A stretch of 24,534 nt of DNA from positions 23,237-47,770 of the forward strand of contig DITN01000046.1 of assembly GCA_002422865.1 (NCBI GenBank). The letters are read 5' to 3'. Under the pieces are notes generated by a model, which did no database searches, was not told the origin of the DNA, and was given only the letters and a program-made list of their open reading frames with translations. The translations under genes and the position numbers were made by a program. This DNA comes from Bacteroidetes bacterium UBA6183 (GTDB lineage Bacteria; Bacteroidota; Bacteroidia; UKL13-3). This document shows, piece by piece, positions 15,784-23,754 of the stretch; position 1 is the first letter of the stretch; each line of letters starts with the position of its first letter.

Positions 15784-17718
15784 TTGACAACATTTAACGA
15801 CCTGGGCTTAAACGCGTCCGTTTTAAGCGCCATCTCGGAGCTGGGTTTTGAAAATCCTACCCCCATTCAGGAAAAGTCCATTCCTGTTTTTTTAGAAAAC
15901 GAAAGAGACATTCTAGGATTAGCTCAAACCGGTACCGGTAAAACAGCCGCATTCGGCTTACCTTTATTGCAACTAGTAGATTTTAACGCCAAACAAACAC
16001 AGGCTTTAATTATTTGCCCAACTCGCGAACTTTGCATGCAAATTAGTCGCGATTTAACCACTTACAGCAAGCACATGCAAGGTGTTCGTATCGTATCTGT
16101 ATACGGTGGAGCCAGCATCAACGGCCAAATTGAAGATTTACGCAGAGGAGCACAAATTATTGTAGCTACCCCTGGACGCTTAATTGATTTAATGAGCCGC
16201 AGAGCCGTTAACATCAAAACTATTGGCTACGTTGTGCTTGATGAAGCCGATGAAATGCTAAACATGGGTTTTAGAGAAGATATTGAAGGTATCCTTTCTG
16301 TAACTCCAGACGAAAAACGTGTTTGCTTATTTAGTGCTACCATGCCTAAAGAAATTCGCAGCATTGCTAATCAATACATGAAAAATCCTTTAGAGATTAG
16401 TGTTGGTAAAGCAAACTCGAGCAATGCAAACATTTCTCATGAGTACGCTGTAGTGCATGCAAAAGACAAATACGCTGCATTTAAACGCATCTTAGATTTT
16501 AATAACGAAAGTTTTTACGGAATTATATTCTGTACCACCAAGCACGAAACACAAGACATCAGCGATAAATTAATTCGTGATGGCTACAACGCAGATTGCT
16601 TACACGGTGATTTGAGTCAAGGCCAACGCGAAAAAGTAATGAGCCGTTTCCGTCATAAAGCTATTAAAATTTTATTAGCAACAGACGTAGCAGCACGTGG
16701 TATTGATGTGAGTGATTTAACGCACGTAATCCATTATCATTTACCTGATGATATCGAAAACTACACACACCGTAGTGGCCGTACAGCACGTGCAGGTAAA
16801 TTAGGTACTTCTATCGCTTTATTAAACGTAAGAGAATTCTATCGTTTACGTGAAATTGAAAAACTAACCAACATTAAGTTTAACCGTGTTATGATTCCGT
16901 CAGCAATGGAAGTACGCGATAAAAAATTGTTGGCATTTATCGATACCATCAACTCAACAGAAATTGAAGAGTCGTTTTTTGATGATGTAGTTGAAAAGCA
17001 CTTGAAACCAATTTTAGAATTGGACAAAGAAGAGTTAATGAAAAAAATGCTTTCGTTAGAACTTCGCAGATTTAGTGCAGAATACATGAATGGCCCTGAT
17101 TTAAACGTGGCTGAACGTGGTGCTGCAGGATCAAGAGCAGAAGGTGGTTCTTCTAACGAAACTTACGGTGCATCTCGTGGTACACGCTTATTTGTAAGCA
17201 TTGGCCAAAAAGATGGATTAAACGTAGGTTCATTAAAAGATTTTGTTTCTAACGTTACAGAAATACCTAACGCAAACATTTACCGTGTTGATGTAAAAGG
17301 AGTTTATTCTTTTATTAACGTTGATGCTGAGCAAGTAGAAAAAGTAATGACTACTTTACATGGCAGCGATTACAAAGGTCGTCAGGTACGTGTTGAAGTT
17401 AGCGGAAACGAAAGTGCCGGTGGACGTACACGCAGTGGTGGTGGTGACAGAGGTGGAAGAAGTTACGGTGGTGGTGATAGAGGCGGTAGAAGCTATGGCG
17501 GAGGCGATAGAGGTTCACGCGGTGGATTTGGCGGAGATAGAGGTGGTGACAGAGGCGGCAGAAGCTACGGTGGCGACAGAGATGGCGGTTCACGTGGTGG
17601 ATATGCCGGTGGTGGAGACCGTAGAAGAAGCGATGACCGTGGTTCACGTGGTGGCGATAGCGGCTTTAGTGGCGCACGCAGACGTACAGAAGGTAGCGGA
17701 AGACGTAGAGATTTCTAA
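15784..17718 (+). CDS. DEAD-box RNA helicase with DbpA RNA-binding domain and RGG-rich tail
   Basis: This 644-residue cytoplasmic ATP-dependent RNA helicase probably acts in ribosome assembly, RNA unwinding or decay at low temperature. Visible motifs in order are the Q motif (GFENPTPIQ), Walker A AQTGTGKT, PTRELCM, TPGR, the DEAD box, SAT, the C-lobe FCTTK and ARGIDV segments, and HRSGRTARAG. A DbpA-type RNA-binding domain spans about residues 465-540 (RLFVSIGQKDGLNVGSLKDF onward). Residues 546-644 form a Gly-Arg-Asp-Ser tail with repeated DRGGRSYGG units. The start is a TTG at 15784: it yields TTFNDLGLNASVL, the usual DEAD-box N terminus, and no upstream in-frame ATG or GTG exists in the gap. 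A perfect -7 box and a strong terminator frame it as a single-gene unit. It resembles the CsdA/DeaD group. Confidence 0.95.
   Translation: MTTFNDLGLNASVLSAISELGFENPTPIQEKSIPVFLENERDILGLAQTGTGKTAAFGLPLLQLVDFNAKQTQALIICPTRELCMQISRDLTTYSKHMQGVRIVSVYGGASINGQIEDLRRGAQIIVATPGRLIDLMSRRAVNIKTIGYVVLDEADEMLNMGFREDIEGILSVTPDEKRVCLFSATMPKEIRSIANQYMKNPLEISVGKANSSNANISHEYAVVHAKDKYAAFKRILDFNNESFYGIIFCTTKHETQDISDKLIRDGYNADCLHGDLSQGQREKVMSRFRHKAIKILLATDVAARGIDVSDLTHVIHYHLPDDIENYTHRSGRTARAGKLGTSIALLNVREFYRLREIEKLTNIKFNRVMIPSAMEVRDKKLLAFIDTINSTEIEESFFDDVVEKHLKPILELDKEELMKKMLSLELRRFSAEYMNGPDLNVAERGAAGSRAEGGSSNETYGASRGTRLFVSIGQKDGLNVGSLKDFVSNVTEIPNANIYRVDVKGVYSFINVDAEQVEKVMTTLHGSDYKGRQVRVEVSGNESAGGRTRSGGGDRGGRSYGGGDRGGRSYGGGDRGSRGGFGGDRGGDRGGRSYGGDRDGGSRGGYAGGGDRRRSDDRGSRGGDSGFSGARRRTEGSGRRRDF
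17437..17715 (+). repeat. Low-complexity RGG tail with about 30-bp tandem units
   Basis: Within the helicase tail the first copies are near-exact 30-bp (10-residue, GGDRGGRSYG) units at about 17440-17530. A further copy lies at about 17545-17580, and the remaining units are looser. It encodes an arginine- and glycine-rich disordered segment expected to bind RNA non-specifically. Frame-shifted readings of this repeat give long spurious ORFs (Val/Glu-rich on +, His-rich on -). Confidence 0.85.
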
Positions 17719-17734
17719 TTTATTTATCATAAAT

Positions 17735-17773
17735 AAAAATCCCCAAACTGATACTTCGGTTTGGGGATTTTTT
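17735..17773 (+). terminator. Rho-independent terminator after the RNA helicase
   Basis: AAAAATCCCCAAAC pairs with GTTTGGGGATTTTT as a long stem, with the inner extension TGA/TCG (one G-T pair) and loop TACT. The T run ends at 17773. The A run on the 5' side gives it some symmetry, but the neighbour gene is also on +. Confidence 0.92.
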
Positions 17774-17816
17774 ATTTGAGGCCATTTTGAATATATAGTC
17801 AAAGTAAATATTTTGC

Positions 17817-18143
17817 ATGTACATGAAAAGCCTATTTATTCTATCCATTTGGTTCTTATCTTGGGGATTTACCTACTACGATATTGCAAAACATCAACTA
17901 AGTATAGTTGACCTTGTTGCTTTCAACATAAAAAGAAAAAGTATAGCGCAGTATTTATCGTTTGTGTTCCCGGCCTACTTTGTTAATCATTATTACACTT
18001 CTGTTCCCGTGTTTGATGCACAGATGCCGAGCCTATTGATAAATCTGTTATTTATGGTTTGCTTTTTTTATGGATTAGACCAATTTCCAAAACTGATTTG
18101 CTATACCATTTATAAGGTAGTAAATGGCAGTAAAACGAGTTAA
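17817..18143 (+). CDS. Small unrecognised membrane protein
   Basis: I do not recognise this protein of 108 residues (106 if the ATG at 17823 is used, two codons downstream; the sequence does not decide). The N terminus, KSLFILSIWFLSWGFTYYDI, is a hydrophobic helix (about residues 4-20). A second hydrophobic stretch lies around 75-88 (LINLLFMVCFFYGL), with a hydrophobic patch near 46-58. It could have two or three membrane spans, with a polar C terminus. No catalytic or binding motif is evident. It stands alone between two terminators, with no strong -7 box; an AT-rich AATATTTTG just upstream is the nearest approximation. It is plausible as a real gene because the hydrophobic pattern is coherent and the downstream terminator fits. 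Confidence 0.6.
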   Translation: MYMKSLFILSIWFLSWGFTYYDIAKHQLSIVDLVAFNIKRKSIAQYLSFVFPAYFVNHYYTSVPVFDAQMPSLLINLLFMVCFFYGLDQFPKLICYTIYKVVNGSKTS

Positions 18144-18157
18144 GAATTAATCATAAC

Positions 18158-18196
18158 AAAAAAGCGAGGCTAATTAAAATTAGTCTCGCTTTTTTT
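18158..18196. terminator. Bidirectional terminator shared by convergent genes
   Basis: AAAAAAGCGAG-G-CTAAT (18158-18174) pairs with ATTAG-T-CTCGCTTTTTT (18179-18195), with the 4-base loop TAAA and one G-T pair. A runs on the left and T runs on the right make it work on both strands. The right arm overlaps the lutB stop codon (18195-18197). Confidence 0.9.
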
Positions 18197-19565
18197 ACTG
18201 CCCAAATCTTTCGCGCCAAAGTTGGTTAAATGATTTATCAGCCAATTTCGGAAACTCTCTTCGCTCGCCCCATGCCGATTTAAAAAACGATTTAAGCATG
18301 AATCCTTTAATGGAAACACCTTTGTTCATGTTCTTGCGACTTAGCATTATTTTTTTCCAACTATACCACATCAACTTCTCGCTATTTTTTACCGCGCCTT
18401 GTTGCACACTGTCTTTTCTGTTTCGCAACAAGTGGTTATGAATATCAATTTTAACAGGACAAACATCCGTGCACTTGCCACAAATTGGGCTTGCAAAACT
18501 TAAGTGTTTAAATTCTTCTACTCCGCTTTGGTGCTGTGCCCAAACTGAACCAATTGGCCCCGTATTGGTACCACCGTAAGCATGCCCACCAATGTTTTGA
18601 AACACCGGACAAACGTTTAAACAAGCACCACAACGAATGCAACCCAAAGCTTGTCGTTGGTCGTGTTGAGCTAAAATATTACTTCTGCCATTATCAACCA
18701 AAACTACATAAAATTCTTTTGGGCCATCCATGTCTTCAGCCACACGTGGACCAACCAACGAATTGTAGGTTGTTATTCTTTGTCCAGTACCATAAGTGCC
18801 CAACAAACTAAAAAACAATTCTGCATCATTAATAGATGGAATAACTTTCTCTATACCTGCCACAACAATGTGTACTTGTGGCATTGATAAACATAATCGC
18901 GCATTACCTTCATTTTCGGTAACACCTACCATACCCGAGTCGGCAATTAAAAAATTTGCCCCGGTTATACCTATGGAGGCTTTTGAGAATTTGCCACGTA
19001 ACTCCGCAGCCACATCTGCTGCAATATCCTCAGGGTCGGCCTCTATTGATGTTCCTATTTTGCCATTAAGTAATTGGGTTATCTCTAGTTTGGTTTTGTG
19101 CATGGCCGGAGTAACCATGTGGTAAGGCTGCTCATTGGCTGCGTCAACAATATACTCTCCTAAATCCGTTTCACAAACCTCTATTCCTTTTGCACGCAAA
19201 TGCGCATTTAAACCAATTTCCTCGGTTATCATGCTTTTGCCCTTAACCACCAATTGCGCATTATGCTTTTTAATGATGGTTTCAATTTCGGTTAGTGCAC
19301 CTTTGGCATCATCGGCCCAAAGTACTTTACCACCTTTGCGTATAACGTTCGATTCAAACTCGATTAAATACTTATCAAGGTTTTCAATTACTTTCCATTT
19401 AAAATAAGCCGCACGTTCGCGGGCCAATTCTAAGTTGGCAAATTGTTTTTTAGCACTAACAAAAGCCGCCTCATACCTATGCACATTAACCTGCATACGG
19501 CTTCGGTGTTCGCGGTCAAACGCAAACTTTTCTGATAGTTCTAAAAATTCTTCTTGCTTACGCAT
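18195..19565 (-). CDS. lutB: LutB-type iron-sulfur protein (L-lactate utilisation / LUD domain)
   Basis: This 456-residue protein has an N-terminal helical region (FLELSEKFAFD...), a LUD domain spanning roughly residues 60-300 (with ITGANFLIADSGMVGVTENEG around 200-220), and a C-terminal ferredoxin-like segment. That segment has the full [4Fe-4S] motif C309-x2-C312-x2-C315-x3-C319-P and a second motif C362-x2-C365-x3-C369-P. In Bacillus LutB works with LutA and LutC in oxidising L-lactate to pyruvate. LutA and LutC are not in this window. The panC gene ends 26 bp upstream on the same strand, so the two are likely co-transcribed. The second Fe-S cluster needs a fourth Cys, which is not obvious here. 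The start is ATG at 19565. The family assignment is firm; whether lactate is the substrate is inference. Confidence 0.9.
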   Translation of the reverse strand: MRKQEEFLELSEKFAFDREHRSRMQVNVHRYEAAFVSAKKQFANLELARERAAYFKWKVIENLDKYLIEFESNVIRKGGKVLWADDAKGALTEIETIIKKHNAQLVVKGKSMITEEIGLNAHLRAKGIEVCETDLGEYIVDAANEQPYHMVTPAMHKTKLEITQLLNGKIGTSIEADPEDIAADVAAELRGKFSKASIGITGANFLIADSGMVGVTENEGNARLCLSMPQVHIVVAGIEKVIPSINDAELFFSLLGTYGTGQRITTYNSLVGPRVAEDMDGPKEFYVVLVDNGRSNILAQHDQRQALGCIRCGACLNVCPVFQNIGGHAYGGTNTGPIGSVWAQHQSGVEEFKHLSFASPICGKCTDVCPVKIDIHNHLLRNRKDSVQQGAVKNSEKLMWYSWKKIMLSRKNMNKGVSIKGFMLKSFFKSAWGERREFPKLADKSFNQLWRERFGQ

Positions 19566-19591
19566 TGCATCAAAGTAAATGATTTTTTTTA

Positions 19592-20443
19592 TTAATCAGT
19601 CAACAGCACATTGTCGATAAGCCTCACATTTGCACACCAACAGGCAATAATAACTGCATATTGTTTCCCTGTTTCAATCACTTGGTGCTCTTCCATTGTA
19701 TCGGCATCAACCAAGGCCAAGTATTCTAATTTTAACTTGGGGTGATTTAACAACTGAGCCTTAGTAGCAGCTATTGCTTCACTTCCAACAGTACCATGTA
19801 ACACTTGATTTCTCACGTTTAAAAGTGCTTGAGACAATTTTACTGCAACCTCTCTTTCATCATCTGTTAACCTTACATTCCTTGAACTCATTGCCAAACC
19901 TCCTGCTTCACGTCTGGTGGGTATAATGTTCATATGTATTTCAGGAAAACGAATTTTAATCAAGTGTTTTACTACCACGCATTGTTGTAAATCTTTCTGT
20001 CCAAAAAAAACTTCATCCGGTTTCACCGCATCAAAAAGTTTACTTACAATGGTAATTACGCCATCAAAATGTCCAGGTCTAAGTGCGCCTTCAAAACTAT
20101 TGGTCACCGAACCAAAATCGTACTTATCTGCCACTACATCATTGCCGTACATTTCGGCACTTGAAGGCAAAAAAAGTACGTCACACTGATTTTGAGTGAG
20201 TTTAATGATATCTTGTTCAGTAGTACTTGGGTATTTTTCAAAATCTTCCGCACTGTTAAATTGGGTAGGATTCACATAAATACTACAAACTGTGTAACAG
20301 CCTTTGTTTTTTGATGCTGCTATTAAATCTAAGTGGCCTTGATGAAGAGCGCCCATGGTTGGAACATACCCAATCTTACCAAATTCGAGACGATTGTGGG
20401 ATAAATGATCCTGCAAATGTTTAATAGATTTAAATACAAACAT
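19592..20443 (-). CDS. panC: Pantothenate synthetase
   Basis: PanC joins pantoate and beta-alanine using ATP to make pantothenate, for coenzyme A. The 283-residue length is typical. Visible are the nucleotidyltransferase motif VPTMGALHQGHLDL (residues 27-40, with H34 and H37 for ATP), YVNPTQF (56-62), GALRPGHFDGV, the FFGQKDLQQ segment and the MSSRNVRL motif. The N terminus (MFVFKSIKHLQDHL) fits the family. It is divergent from the GT5-like gene across a 114-bp gap, and lutB follows 26 bp downstream. I see no panB or panD here. Confidence 0.96.
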   Translation of the reverse strand: MFVFKSIKHLQDHLSHNRLEFGKIGYVPTMGALHQGHLDLIAASKNKGCYTVCSIYVNPTQFNSAEDFEKYPSTTEQDIIKLTQNQCDVLFLPSSAEMYGNDVVADKYDFGSVTNSFEGALRPGHFDGVITIVSKLFDAVKPDEVFFGQKDLQQCVVVKHLIKIRFPEIHMNIIPTRREAGGLAMSSRNVRLTDDEREVAVKLSQALLNVRNQVLHGTVGSEAIAATKAQLLNHPKLKLEYLALVDADTMEEHQVIETGKQYAVIIACWCANVRLIDNVLLTD

Positions 20444-20500
20444 GTAGACGGCTAATTATGTGTAGTTTACAGAATATAACAAAATAAAATGGGCGGTATA

Positions 20501-20533
20501 TTAGTAATTTTCTATAAATTTTATATATTTTTG
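20501..20533 (+). promoter_or_regulatory. Bacteroidota-type promoter for the GT5-like/DUF4270 unit
   Basis: TATTTTTG (20526-20533) is a perfect TAnnTTTG -7 element. A TTAG at 20501-20504 could be the weak -33 element at about the right distance. It lies 24 bases before the ATG at 20558. Confidence 0.5.
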
Positions 20534-20557
20534 TGAACTTTTTTAAGCACATCCATC

Positions 20558-21373
20558 ATGGCAAAGAAGAAAATCTTGTTCATTTCATCAGAAATGAGTC
20601 CCTATTTGAAAGTGAGTACAGTTGCAGAGTTAGCCAGACGATTACCTCAGGCCATTCAGGAGAAAGACAACGAAATCAGGGTATTGATGCCCAGGTATGG
20701 TTGTATCAACGAACGCAGAAACAGGTTACACGAAGTTGTAAGACTATCAGGTATTAACATTACCATAGACGACAACGATAATCCACTAACCATTAAAGTG
20801 GCTTCTTTACCGGAGGCCAAAATGCAGGTTTATTTTTTAGACAACGAAGACTATTTTCATCGTAAGTTCGTTTACACAGACGAAAACAATGACTTTTTTG
20901 GCGACAACGATGAGCGAACCATCTTCTTTTGCAAAGGAGCTTTAGAAACGGTAAAAAAATTAGGTTGGCAACCAGACATCATTCATTGCCAAGGCTGGAT
21001 GACCGGTTTGATTCCTTTATACCTAAAAACTATTTACAAAGATGAGCCTGTATTTAAAAATGCAAAAGTGGTTTTCAGTGTATTCGAAAATCAATTTGAG
21101 TGCAGTTTAGGTAAGGATTTCGCTCGTAAAGCCAGCTTAAACACCATTGATAATAAGCAAATGTCGTCTTTGGATTCATCATGTACAGGTTTATACAAAT
21201 CGGCTATTACACATGCTGATGCTGTTGTTAAGTGCAGCGATGAAATTGACCCCGAAGTGGCCAGTTTCATAAAAAAACAAAAAGGTAAAGTAGTTTTAAA
21301 TCACAACGAACAAGAAGGTTACGTAGAAGACTATATTAAATTGTATGATAATTTATTGGAAAGACAGAACTAA
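20558..21373 (+). CDS. Reduced GT5 glycogen/starch-synthase-like protein (N-terminal domain only)
   Basis: This 271-residue protein matches the N-terminal starch-synthase catalytic domain: KKILFISSEMSPYLK at the start, LARRLPQ, VLMPRYG, VYFLDNEDYF, FCKGALETVKKLGWQPDIIH and a YLKT helix. A normal GlgA is about 480 residues with a second GT1-type Rossmann domain, absent here. Key positions have also changed. The ADP-glucose loop K-x-G-G-L reads K18-V-S-T. The usual H-x-H-D-W reads H-C-Q-G-W. The loop normally containing H-N reads VFENQF. It is therefore unlikely to elongate glycogen and may bind a sugar, act as a scaffold or act structurally. The frame overlaps the DUF4270 gene by 29 bp, suggesting translational coupling. 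The Bacteroidota glycogen/starch synthase plus DUF4270 context is familiar to me, but the function is not. Confidence 0.8.
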   Translation: MAKKKILFISSEMSPYLKVSTVAELARRLPQAIQEKDNEIRVLMPRYGCINERRNRLHEVVRLSGINITIDDNDNPLTIKVASLPEAKMQVYFLDNEDYFHRKFVYTDENNDFFGDNDERTIFFCKGALETVKKLGWQPDIIHCQGWMTGLIPLYLKTIYKDEPVFKNAKVVFSVFENQFECSLGKDFARKASLNTIDNKQMSSLDSSCTGLYKSAITHADAVVKCSDEIDPEVASFIKKQKGKVVLNHNEQEGYVEDYIKLYDNLLERQN

Positions 21374-22703
21374 ACATTTTGCATACTTGCTGTTAGCAGC
21401 AGTTATTCTAATAAATTCATCATGCAAAAAAGAAAATAACGAAATTGGTTCTGACGTTATAGGCAACCGAAGTGGTTTTGATGTACAAGTTACTGATACA
21501 TTTGAGGTAATCACATACAGTAGCGTTGCAGACAGCGTGGACACCAGATTTCTTACCTACTACATGCTTGGCCAAATAAACGACCCAGTAATGGGGGTTA
21601 CTTCGGCTAATATTGTTACGCAATTTTTATATCCTGTGGCTGGCTTTACATTCGGTAGCTTAACCATTGATTCGGTAGTTCTACAGCTTCGCTATGCTGG
21701 GCCATCAGCCATTTACGGTAAAAACACCGAGCAAACCATTAAGGTGTATGAGGTAAATGAAGATTTACCTACATCCTTATCGGAGTATTTTTACTCGAAT
21801 AGGAACTACCAAACATCACCAACTGAGTTGGGTTCTTACACCGGAACATTTAATCTATCAGACAGTGTTATCGAATATGTTGCAGGTAAACGACTAGGTT
21901 ATGCACCACAATTACGTATAAAAATAACTGATGCTGCTTTTATCAATAAACTAAAAACCACACCAGTTGATTCGTTCACTTCATCTGCTAATTTTAAATC
22001 AACATTTAAAGGTTTGATGATATCTGCCGAACAATCGTCAATGGCTAACGGTGATGGATCTATAGCGTATTTCAATTTAAGATCTGATAATCCTCAAACA
22101 GCATTGGTCGTATATTGCAAAAACGATACGGCACAAGTAAAGTATGAGTTTCCTATTTCGGGTACTGCCGAGGTCAAAACAAACCAATACAAGCATCGTA
22201 ATTTACCGGTAACATTACAAGCTGCCAACAACGGTGCCCACCAAAACACTTGTTATGTTCAACCTGCTGCCGGTATTAAAACAAGAATATTAATTCCAAG
22301 CCTATCAAAAATAGCAGATGACAGACCAATTGCTGTAAACAGTGCACGTATACTTTTTACCGTTAAAGACACACAAAACTATCCGGTACCGGCCCGATTA
22401 AATTTATGGGATGCAGATGAGTTGGGAAGGAGAAAAAACATAGCCGACTTCAGCGAATCTGCAACTTATTATGGTGGAACTTTTGATGCAACAACAGGAA
22501 CATACACCTTCAATATCAACCGCCACGTCCAAAATTTATTAAACTCTTATAATAAAAATAAGGTTGATATCAACTACGGGTTGAACTTATTTGTACCTGA
22601 AGATTATAACGTAGCAGCCAACAGAGCCATTTTAGATACCGATAGAAGTATCCCGGGACAACAAAAAGTGAAACTTATACTTACTTACACTGTTATAAAG
22701 TAG
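21345..22703 (+). CDS. DUF4270 family lipoprotein
   Basis: A 452-residue protein whose N terminus carries a lipoprotein signal: KHFAYLLLAAVILINSSC, lipidated Cys27, then KKENNE. The ATG at 21345 lies inside the GT5-like gene (29-bp overlap, different frame). I see no better in-frame start in front of the hydrophobic core, which makes the overlap real. The body has beta-rich segments (DVQVTDTFEVITYSS, YYMLGQINDPVMG, IDSVVLQLRYAG) and a C-terminal part typical of DUF4270. The Pfam family has no assigned function that I know; members are Bacteroidota envelope proteins. The charged KKENNE stretch after the Cys could serve surface export, but this is weak. The DAHP synthase GTG follows 4 bp later, so this is a compact operon. 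Confidence 0.85.
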   Translation: MIIYWKDRTKHFAYLLLAAVILINSSCKKENNEIGSDVIGNRSGFDVQVTDTFEVITYSSVADSVDTRFLTYYMLGQINDPVMGVTSANIVTQFLYPVAGFTFGSLTIDSVVLQLRYAGPSAIYGKNTEQTIKVYEVNEDLPTSLSEYFYSNRNYQTSPTELGSYTGTFNLSDSVIEYVAGKRLGYAPQLRIKITDAAFINKLKTTPVDSFTSSANFKSTFKGLMISAEQSSMANGDGSIAYFNLRSDNPQTALVVYCKNDTAQVKYEFPISGTAEVKTNQYKHRNLPVTLQAANNGAHQNTCYVQPAAGIKTRILIPSLSKIADDRPIAVNSARILFTVKDTQNYPVPARLNLWDADELGRRKNIADFSESATYYGGTFDATTGTYTFNINRHVQNLLNSYNKNKVDINYGLNLFVPEDYNVAANRAILDTDRSIPGQQKVKLILTYTVIK

Positions 22704-22707
22704 TAGC

Positions 22708-23739
22708 GTGATTATTGTATTAAAACAAAATAGTGTAGAAGCCGATAAGTTGGCTTTGGTTAATTATTTAACCAAGCATCATATTGCACATCATATAGTG
22801 GCACAGCAAAATGTTGTGGTCATTACTAAACAATCCAATATTGAGCATTTGCCTGAATTTGATTGCATAAAAAGCACTCATCCTATAAATACCCATTACA
22901 AACTAGCATCAAAAATTTGGAAAGATTCGACCAAGTTTAATGTTGATGGTAATAGTATTGGTGATGGTATTTTTAACATCATGGCTGGTCCTTGTTCTGT
23001 TGAAAACGAAGATCAAATATTTGCCACCGCAGAATTTCTGAGTAAACTAGGTGTTAAATTTTTGCGTGGTGGTGCTTATAAACCACGTACCTCTCCATAC
23101 AGCTTTAGAGGACTTGGCAAAACAGGTTTGCAATTATTACGTAAAGCAGCCGATAAATACAACATGAGCGTTGTGACCGAAATACTTGATTACAGTTTAC
23201 TTGATGAGGTAATTGAATATGCAGATGTTTTACAAGTAGGCAGTAGAAATATGCATAATTTCTACCTGTTGGACCAATTGGGTAAAGTTAATAAACCAGT
23301 CTTGCTCAAAAGAGGTTTTCAGGGTAAAACCGTTGAGTGGTTGCTTGCTGCTGAATATATTTTAAGTGGAGGCAATGATAAAGTAATTTTATGCGAGAGG
23401 GGGATAAGAAGTTTTGATCCAAGCAGCAGAAACGTACTCGATTTAGGTATTGTACCCCTGATAAAGGAATTAAGTCATTTGCCTATAATTGTTGACCCAA
23501 GCCATGGGACAGGAACGGCTTCGCGAGTTAAACCTGCAAGTTTAGCCGCTGCCGCAATTGGTGCAGATGGTATATTAGTTGAAGTTCACCCGAACCCTGC
23601 AAAAGCATTAAGCGATAGCGAACAAGCCTTATCATTTGATGAATTTGAAAATATGTTAATCGAAACGCAAAAACTGCTAAAGGCATTGGGAAAACACACA
23701 GATACAGAAAGTATAACTTTGAAAACCGAAAGTTTATAG
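22708..23739 (+). CDS. aroF: 3-deoxy-7-phosphoheptulonate (DAHP) synthase, type I-beta
   Basis: DAHP synthase condenses phosphoenolpyruvate and erythrose 4-phosphate, the first step of the shikimate pathway. Residues 1-70 (IIVLKQNSVEADKLALVNYL onward) form the ferredoxin-like regulatory domain of the I-beta class known from Thermotoga, usually the site of Tyr/Phe feedback control. The barrel follows: MAGPCSVE with the metal-binding Cys, LRGGAYKPRTSPYSFRGLG, VTEILD, LQVGSRNMHNF, LLKRGF and VDPSHGTG. No chorismate mutase domain is fused. At 343 residues the length is normal. The start is GTG at 22708, only 4 bp after the DUF4270 stop; no ATG is as close to the expected N terminus. glmS begins 15 bp downstream. 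The gene symbol varies among annotations. Confidence 0.94.
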   Translation: MIIVLKQNSVEADKLALVNYLTKHHIAHHIVAQQNVVVITKQSNIEHLPEFDCIKSTHPINTHYKLASKIWKDSTKFNVDGNSIGDGIFNIMAGPCSVENEDQIFATAEFLSKLGVKFLRGGAYKPRTSPYSFRGLGKTGLQLLRKAADKYNMSVVTEILDYSLLDEVIEYADVLQVGSRNMHNFYLLDQLGKVNKPVLLKRGFQGKTVEWLLAAEYILSGGNDKVILCERGIRSFDPSSRNVLDLGIVPLIKELSHLPIIVDPSHGTGTASRVKPASLAAAAIGADGILVEVHPNPAKALSDSEQALSFDEFENMLIETQKLLKALGKHTDTESITLKTESL

Positions 23740-23754
23740 TAAATTTGATTTCTT

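Noticed and set aside
17399..17647. 82-residue - ORF, His-rich
   Set aside because: It is the antisense reading of the same RGG repeat.
17360..17779. 139-residue + ORF, Val/Ala/Glu-rich
   Set aside because: It is a frame-shifted reading of the RGG repeat in the helicase gene; its composition follows the repeat.
20533..20757. 74-residue + ORF starting before the GT5-like gene
   Set aside because: It is an out-of-frame reading overlapping the clear GT5-like frame and carries no recognisable pattern.
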